Assembly: GCA_049515175.1 (NCBI GenBank)
Contig: JBEKUI010000153.1
Coordinates: 1-11,020, forward strand
Source of the DNA: JACQNR01 sp049515175
GTDB taxonomy: Bacteria > Acidobacteriota > Terriglobia > UBA7540
Direction of reading: 5' to 3'
DNA length: 11,020 nt
In this document: piece by piece, positions 7,169 to 11,020 of the stretch
How the letters are laid out: each line of letters begins with the position of its first letter
Position numbering within the stretch: the stretch's first letter is position 1
Position numbers and translations under genes: made by a program
The notes under the pieces: model-generated
Seen by the model: only the letters and a program-made list of their open reading frames with translations
Told to the model about the DNA's origin: nothing
Database searches by the model: none

Positions 7169-7996
7169 TCAATTCAGGCCCGCTTCGCTCCAGCGTCGCA
7201 GCGTGTCCTTCACCAGCGCGCCCACGCAGGCGTTGACGCGGCGAAAATACTCGTCGGCCTTCTTCTGGTCGAAATCGCGCGGCACGCCTTCGCCCTTCTT
7301 GTAGAGGCCGATTGTGTATGGCGAGGGCACGGCCGACCACGTACCCGGCGCAGGGTTGGGCTCGGCCAGGGCTTCGGAGTAGCGCTCCTTCTTTACCAGT
7401 TTGGGGTTGATGGCCTGGATGAACGCCGTCTCGTTCTCGCCGGCGTGCCCACCCGCGTTGCCAAAAACTTCCTGCGTCACGTCGGAGCAAGTTGACCACC
7501 AGTTCACCACCAGCGTGTTGACCCGATGCTCCAACGCCACATCCTGCGCGACCTTGTTGAGCACCTCCGTCTGTGGGCCGCCGTGGCCGTTGATGATGAC
7601 GATGTTCTTGAACCCGTTGCGCACCAGCCCCAGAATCACCGCGCGCACGTAAGGAGCGTAAACCTCCGCTGGAATGTGCGTCGCGCCCGGGTAAGGCCCC
7701 ATCGAGCCCGTTACCCCGTAAGGAATATGCGGCGCGATGAGCGCGTTCACTTCCGGCGCAATCGCCTCCGCAATCTTTACCGGCGCAAGATTGTCCGCCC
7801 CGTTGTTGGCCACGCCGTGGGGCTCGAGCGTTCCCGTCGTCAGCAATACGGTCTTCACCTTTGCGGGCACAATCTCGCGAAACTCCATCCAATTCAAATC
7901 GTCCATCCAGCGCGAGGGCAACTGCTGGCCGGCGGCGGGAACCGCAAATTGCCCTGCCCAAACGACCGCCCACAGAACTCCTGACCATCGATTCAT
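7169..7996 (-). CDS. Exported creatininase-family amidohydrolase
   Basis: The 275-residue protein matches the creatininase (creatinine amidohydrolase) family, metal-dependent hydrolases of cyclic amides and related compounds. The metal-binding pattern is visible: TGTLEPHG with E58 and H60, NGAD with D68, INGHGG with H138, and GGHAGENET with E187. The family usually has about 240-260 residues. Here an N-terminal signal peptide (about 1-23, ending VPAAGQQ) precedes the domain, so the enzyme is probably periplasmic. The usual Asn after NGHGG is Pro141. True creatininase has NGHYE instead, so the substrate is probably not creatinine; relatives include MftE-like peptidases and formamide or sugar-lactone hydrolases. 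ATG at 7996 has a strong GGAGG five bases upstream. The toxin gene ends 44 bases upstream, so read-through from the toxin-antitoxin promoter is possible. Confidence 0.88.
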   Translation of the reverse strand: MNRWSGVLWAVVWAGQFAVPAAGQQLPSRWMDDLNWMEFREIVPAKVKTVLLTTGTLEPHGVANNGADNLAPVKIAEAIAPEVNALIAPHIPYGVTGSMGPYPGATHIPAEVYAPYVRAVILGLVRNGFKNIVIINGHGGPQTEVLNKVAQDVALEHRVNTLVVNWWSTCSDVTQEVFGNAGGHAGENETAFIQAINPKLVKKERYSEALAEPNPAPGTWSAVPSPYTIGLYKKGEGVPRDFDQKKADEYFRRVNACVGALVKDTLRRWSEAGLN

Positions 7997-8010
7997 GTTT
8001 TCCTCCAGAA

Positions 8011-8023
8011 AAGCCGGGGGCTT
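8011..8023. other. Small hairpin between toxin and creatininase-family genes
   Basis: AAGCC-GGG-GGCTT forms a perfect 5-base stem with a 3-base loop. On the minus strand it is followed by TTTTC, then by the Shine-Dalgarno sequence of the hydrolase gene. It could weakly attenuate read-through from the toxin gene, but the stem is short and the T run poor. Confidence 0.25.
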
Positions 8024-8040
8024 GGTTCAGAGAACGTTGC

Positions 8041-8382
8041 TTACCGCTTGACGCCCATCGCCAGGGACACGAGATCGGCCATCTGGCGAATGCGGGCCTC
8101 GGTGAGGCGTCGCGGCGAAATTGGAATCTTCCCCTCGAAGACCGTGCTGCTCACCACGCTGATATTCTCGCACTTGGCCGTGGATTTGTGGGGCAGTCCG
8201 CTCTCACCGGGGTCCAGTTCCAGATGTGTCTCATAACGTTTGGGGGAAGCGGACAGCGGAATCGCCAGGATGTCACGCCCATAACGGTTACGCGCCTCCG
8301 TGGATACCACGATTACGGGAACTGGGCACTGGTGCGGGTCGCCCGGAGATTCAATAAAATAGATCGCGCCGCGCTCCACCAT
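8041..8382 (-). CDS. MazF/PemK-type toxin (endoribonuclease)
   Basis: The 113-residue length and pattern fit the MazF/PemK/CcdB-like barrel family, whose members cleave mRNA at short sequences and are held inactive by a partner antitoxin. Matching segments are VERGAIYFI at the start (family RGDI, here RGAI at 4-7), PVIVVSTEARN, ILAIPLSAS (strand with the Ser/Thr active-site region), THLELDPGESGLPHKSTAKC and the C-terminal helix RLTEARIRQMADLV. The loss of the Asp in RGD and the missing Arg in the RP pair before VIVVS (here VPVIVV) are departures, so activity should not be assumed. ATG at 8382 lies four bases after the antitoxin stop, as expected for a coupled toxin-antitoxin pair. Confidence 0.87.
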   Translation of the reverse strand: MVERGAIYFIESPGDPHQCPVPVIVVSTEARNRYGRDILAIPLSASPKRYETHLELDPGESGLPHKSTAKCENISVVSSTVFEGKIPISPRRLTEARIRQMADLVSLAMGVKR

Positions 8383-8386
8383 GGGC

Positions 8387-8647
8387 CTATTCCTCCCGAT
8401 TCACCTTGAAGAATTGCTCCGTGGCAAACTGCGTCCAGGCCCCCTGCTCTTCCCGCTCCACGGCGGACATACTCAGGTAGTAGTCGCGCGCCTTCTCCTC
8501 CATTATCTGGCGCCAGAGGAGCTCTTCCAGTGCGGCAGAAAACGAGGAGAGGCCAGCTTCCCGTTGATAATCGGTGACGCGCTGAATCAGGTCGGGAGAA
8601 AGTGTGGCGCTGATCTTCTTCCTACGCTGTTCGGCAACTAGAGGCAT
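8387..8647 (-). CDS. Ribbon-helix-helix antitoxin of the MazF-type toxin
   Basis: The 86-residue protein has an N-terminal ribbon-helix-helix pattern: strand KKISATL (about 9-15), then helices SPDLIQRVTDYQREAG and SFSAALEELLWRQI. The charged C-terminal half with EEKARDYYLSMSAVEREEQ is expected to wrap around the toxin. RHH antitoxins paired with MazF are known, for example in Bacillus. It probably also represses its own promoter. Start choice: ATGs lie at 8653 and 8647; GGGAGG abuts the first but sits six bases before the second, so ATG 8647 is chosen. The stop at 8387-8389 is four bases from the toxin start. Confidence 0.85.
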   Translation of the reverse strand: MPLVAEQRRKKISATLSPDLIQRVTDYQREAGLSSFSAALEELLWRQIMEEKARDYYLSMSAVEREEQGAWTQFATEQFFKVNREE

Positions 8648-8670
8648 AAGCATCCTCCCTCAATACTACT

Positions 8671-8700
8671 ATTATCGGATGGATATCTGACAAAAAGCAA
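8671..8700 (-). promoter_or_regulatory. Likely promoter of the toxin-antitoxin operon
   Basis: On the minus strand TTGCTT (8700-8695) and GATAAT (8676-8671) are separated by 18 bases, inside an AT-rich patch that stands out from its GC-rich surroundings. Transcription would start near 8664, close to the antitoxin ATG at 8647. The small dyad AATA-N4-TATT just downstream could be part of an antitoxin operator. The -35 box is a poor match, so confidence is moderate. Confidence 0.45.
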
Positions 8701-8758
8701 GATCCTCTTTTTCCCGACAGTCGAAGCGGAGACGAGCGGAGGATAAATGATTTTTTAA

Positions 8759-9844
8759 TCAACCAGTTGCAGCGCTGGATGCGGCTGGGCGGAAGAATTG
8801 GTAAAGCATCCAGCCGACGGTTGCAAGACCGGCAACCAGCAACACGGCAAAGATGCCGAACACCGTCCACTGGCCCTGGATGGGCAGCGCGTGCGCGTCG
8901 AAGTAGGGCCGCAAGTGTTCGAGGCGCACGAGGTGGCGGATAACTGCCATCAGAGCGATCGTGCCGGCGATGGCGACCGTCGCAGCCGCCAGGCTCTTGC
9001 GCGCCGCGAGCAGCGCCAGCACGGCGAGCGCCACGGCGACGACGAGCAGGCCGGTGCTCAAGCGGTCGCGCCCCAAGAAGGCGAGCCGGATAGGTTCCGG
9101 TTGGCTGAAGAGGAACCACAAACCGGAAAGGACCTGAATCCCCGTGGCCGCCTGGAACCATTTGAGTCCATATCGCCGAGCCCATGCGGCGAAATCGGGC
9201 GATTCGGCCCGCCAAGTGTAGGCCAAGACGGCCAGCCCCAGGCCGGCGATCGAGAGCGCCGCAAAGAAGAAATGCGACAGCCGCGCAAAGACGAAGGGGT
9301 CGTGGGGCCCCAGGTAATTCCCCACGGGCGCCGCCAAAAAGCGCAGGTAAAACTCCTGTGGCCGCTCGAGGAAGGTCATGTTCTGCGTGAAAGTCTTCAT
9401 GACGTGCAGGAGGAGCAACGCCGCGACGAGCATCACCCAGAACGAACGCGGCCCCAGCTCTTCCTGCTGCAGATTGAACCAGTAGATGCCGTAGTAGGCG
9501 AGCATGAGGAGGAGAATGACGGCCAGCCACGACCAGGCCATCAACACCGAAGAAGTGTAGAAAAGCTGCCCGTAGAGAAGCTGCAAAAAGAGCAAGGGCG
9601 CGACGCCCAGCGTGATCGTAAACGCAACGACGGGCGGCAGGGCTCGCACGGCGCGGCGAGCCAGGTCGCGATGGCGGGCGTCGGAACGGCCCCGATAGCT
9701 CGAAACCGCCAAGATGATCGTGCCACCCACGAGCAGGTTCATAAAAACGAGGTGGAAAATGAAGGTGAACACCTGCAGCAACTGGATCAGCCACGGCGGC
9801 GCGGGCAGCGGGATGGGAACGGGAGCGGGGATAACAGGGTTCAT
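8759..9844 (-). CDS. CydA-like membrane subunit of a bd-superfamily oxidase (second paralogue)
   Basis: The 361-residue multi-spanning membrane protein aligns with CydA, the heme-binding subunit of cytochrome bd oxygen reductase. TM1 LLQVFTFIFHLVFMNLLVGG has H31 at the place of E. coli H19. FARLSHFFFAALSIAGLGLAV has H191 at the place of H186, the heme b558 ligand. RHLVR (303-307) aligns with REAVR of the upstream protein, so H304 replaces the E445-like glutamate. The CydA glutamates E99/E107 have no counterpart (LAVILLLMLAYYGIYWF). The distance from H191 to H304 is 113 residues against 259 in CydA, so the quinol loop is missing. ATG 9844 overlaps the upstream stop by four bases (ATGA), with AGGAG ten bases upstream; this rejects the longer 395-residue start. 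The two products probably form one complex. Alignment is by eye. Confidence 0.75.
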   Translation of the reverse strand: MNPVIPAPVPIPLPAPPWLIQLLQVFTFIFHLVFMNLLVGGTIILAVSSYRGRSDARHRDLARRAVRALPPVVAFTITLGVAPLLFLQLLYGQLFYTSSVLMAWSWLAVILLLMLAYYGIYWFNLQQEELGPRSFWVMLVAALLLLHVMKTFTQNMTFLERPQEFYLRFLAAPVGNYLGPHDPFVFARLSHFFFAALSIAGLGLAVLAYTWRAESPDFAAWARRYGLKWFQAATGIQVLSGLWFLFSQPEPIRLAFLGRDRLSTGLLVVAVALAVLALLAARKSLAAATVAIAGTIALMAVIRHLVRLEHLRPYFDAHALPIQGQWTVFGIFAVLLVAGLATVGWMLYQFFRPAASSAATG

Positions 9845-11020
9845 GGCTTGGCAGCTCCTGGGACAGAGCTTTCGGGATTCCCGGCCTGGACGCCAGGACT
9901 GGCAGGCTCGTGGATCAGCGGCTGGGGATTCAGGCCGGCGAGCCATGCGCCGAGGGCGTGGCGTTCGGCCTCCGTCCCCACGAAGGGCGGCATGAAGCCC
10001 TTCAGCTCGTTCAGGTGGATGAGCTGATACTCGATCATGTCACGGCTCCAGCCTTTCACGGCGAAGCGAATGCTGTTGTAGCCGTCCACGGTGTGGCAGC
10101 TTGCGCACTGCACCTGAAACACTTCTTTCCCGCTCCCGGCCATATCCTGCGGATCAACCTCATGATGGCGGACAAAGCGCGCCGACCTCAGTATTCCCTG
10201 CTGGCGGACGCGCGTGACGTCCTCCAGGCGCAGCGTGTTGGCGTACATGTAGTTGTAAATGATGTAGGGCTTGCGCACCGCTTCGCGCACCCACTCGGTG
10301 ACGCCGGTCGAAGAGAGCGCCAGAACGGCGATCACGAAGGCGAAGGTGAGGTTGAAAAAGCGCGGATGCTGGTAAGGCCCGAAGTAGGTGAAGATCACGA
10401 CCAGTGCCGAAAAGAAGATGGAGAGTCCAGCGAAGATAGTGACGGCGGGCGCGGCGCCCATCGAGATCTCGCGCGCCAGGGACGGCAGCGTGGAGATGTA
10501 CCAGAGGCCGGCCAGCGGCAAAACCAGCGTCCCAGCGAGCACCCACTTGGCGGCGTATTGCGTCACCTCGACGCGCAGGCCGACGTCGCGCACCGCCGCG
10601 GCCGTAAGCAGCGCATAGACGCCCGCCAGCGCCACCGCCACCGCCGTCCGAAGCAGGCAGGAAGGCAGCATGCTGGGATTGAAGAAGGCCCGCCCGAAGC
10701 TTGGCGACTCGAGCCAACTGCCGGGCGTCAACATGAAGGCCAGGATGCCGTTGATGATGAACAGGCTCATCCAGGCCGAGACGGCGTAGATCCAGCCGAC
10801 GGTGAGATGCGTCTTGCGGTCGAGCCGCTCCCAGCCGTAGTAGTACACAAAGGCAGCGGCGATCTCGGTAATGAAGAAAACCCATTCGATCGCCCATCCC
10901 CACACAAAGACATGAATCAGCGTGGCGGTGGCCTCGGGATTCACCAGGCTGATCGTCCACCAGATGCCCACGCCGCTCACCGCGCCGAAAACCAGCGTCA
11001 CCAGCACGAAGAATTTCGTG
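9841..11020 (-). CDS. CydA-like subunit fused to C-terminal cytochrome c, N-terminus cut by window edge
   Basis: The frame stays open to the window end, and the visible start aligns with CydA just after TM1, so about 50 residues are missing; the GTG at 11007 is not the start. Numbering from that codon, AIEWVFFITEIAA gives E41 and E48; E48 aligns with CydA E107 through the shared GWERL/GWDRL. THLTVGW matches HMCVTW. R120 lies where CydA has heme ligand H186. TEWVREAVRKPY places E242, R245 and P247 at CydA E445, R448 and P450. A linker leads to a c-type heme domain with CASCH (301-305) and probable Met ligand M339 in GFMPPF. The quinol loop is absent. Known bd-superfamily members with heme c and no quinol site are thought to accept electrons from a c-type donor. 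The domain should face the periplasm. It is coupled to the downstream paralogue by a four-base overlap. Confidence 0.8.
   Translation of the reverse strand, partial: TKFFVLVTLVFGAVSGVGIWWTISLVNPEATATLIHVFVWGWAIEWVFFITEIAAAFVYYYGWERLDRKTHLTVGWIYAVSAWMSLFIINGILAFMLTPGSWLESPSFGRAFFNPSMLPSCLLRTAVAVALAGVYALLTAAAVRDVGLRVEVTQYAAKWVLAGTLVLPLAGLWYISTLPSLAREISMGAAPAVTIFAGLSIFFSALVVIFTYFGPYQHPRFFNLTFAFVIAVLALSSTGVTEWVREAVRKPYIIYNYMYANTLRLEDVTRVRQQGILRSARFVRHHEVDPQDMAGSGKEVFQVQCASCHTVDGYNSIRFAVKGWSRDMIEYQLIHLNELKGFMPPFVGTEAERHALGAWLAGLNPQPLIHEPASPGVQAGNPESSVPGAAKP

Noticed and set aside
7038..7988. Minus-strand open frame of 316 codons
   Set aside because: Shifted frame of the creatininase-family gene, extending through the promoter of the small basic protein; low-complexity Arg/Gly composition.
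8748..8761. TGATT-TTTT-AATCA dyad after the oxidase operon as a terminator
   Set aside because: The stem is only five weak A/T-rich pairs overlapping the stop codon and no adequate T run follows on the minus strand.
8622..9794. Minus-strand open frame of 390 codons overlapping the second CydA-like gene
   Set aside because: It is a shifted frame of the real membrane protein. Its product is Arg/Ala/Pro-rich and would also run across the toxin-antitoxin promoter and into the antitoxin start.
9845..9946. Upstream start adding 34 residues to the second CydA-like protein
   Set aside because: The added residues are Arg/Pro/Ser-rich and overlap the end of the upstream gene. The ATGA overlap with AGGAG upstream supports ATG 9844, and TM1 follows it at normal distance.
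8798..10027. Plus-strand open frame of 409 codons
   Set aside because: Antisense shadow of the two CydA-like genes; very rich in Gln, Glu, Arg and His with no recognisable domain.

Overview
The window is GC-rich bacterial DNA with ten protein genes, all on the minus strand, so transcription runs from the right end to the left. Both edges cut through a gene. No tRNA, rRNA, CRISPR array, insertion sequence or attachment site was seen, and no stretch over 300 bases lacks a gene. The gene content (a very long CPBP-type membrane protease with PepSY-like segments, an exported creatininase-family hydrolase, small exported basic proteins, a bd-superfamily oxidase fused to cytochrome c) resembles Acidobacteriota. 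That placement is inferred from gene content alone and is tentative.

Right end (8759-11020): two translationally coupled membrane genes. Each aligns along most of its visible length with CydA, the catalytic subunit of cytochrome bd oxidase. The first carries a C-terminal c-type cytochrome domain and glutamates matching CydA E107 and E445. The second has histidines at the places of CydA H19 and H186, and a histidine where the first has the E445-like glutamate. Both lack the long quinol-binding insertion. This is the most interesting system here: an apparent two-paralogue oxygen-reductase-like complex probably fed by cytochrome c.

Middle right (8041-8700): a MazF-type toxin behind a ribbon-helix-helix antitoxin, with its own AT-rich promoter. 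It is followed after 44 bases by an exported creatininase-family hydrolase (7169-7996).

Middle (6064-7145): a well-formed sigma70-type promoter drives a small exported, highly basic coiled-coil protein. A second exported protein follows, with a proline-rich linker and an unrecognised C-terminal domain.

Middle left (3289-5979): a class V aminotransferase-fold PLP enzyme, an extended short-chain dehydrogenase/epimerase and a RimI-like GNAT acetyltransferase lie close together and may be co-transcribed, though a dyad between the first two could allow separate control.

Left end (1-3186): a CPBP/CAAX-type intramembrane protease of at least 1062 residues, with its own extended -10 promoter. It is an internal tandem duplication with a period of about 572 residues. 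The first half keeps the EExxxR, H and HxxxD motifs. The second half has lost EExxxR but keeps one histidine at the exact equivalent position.
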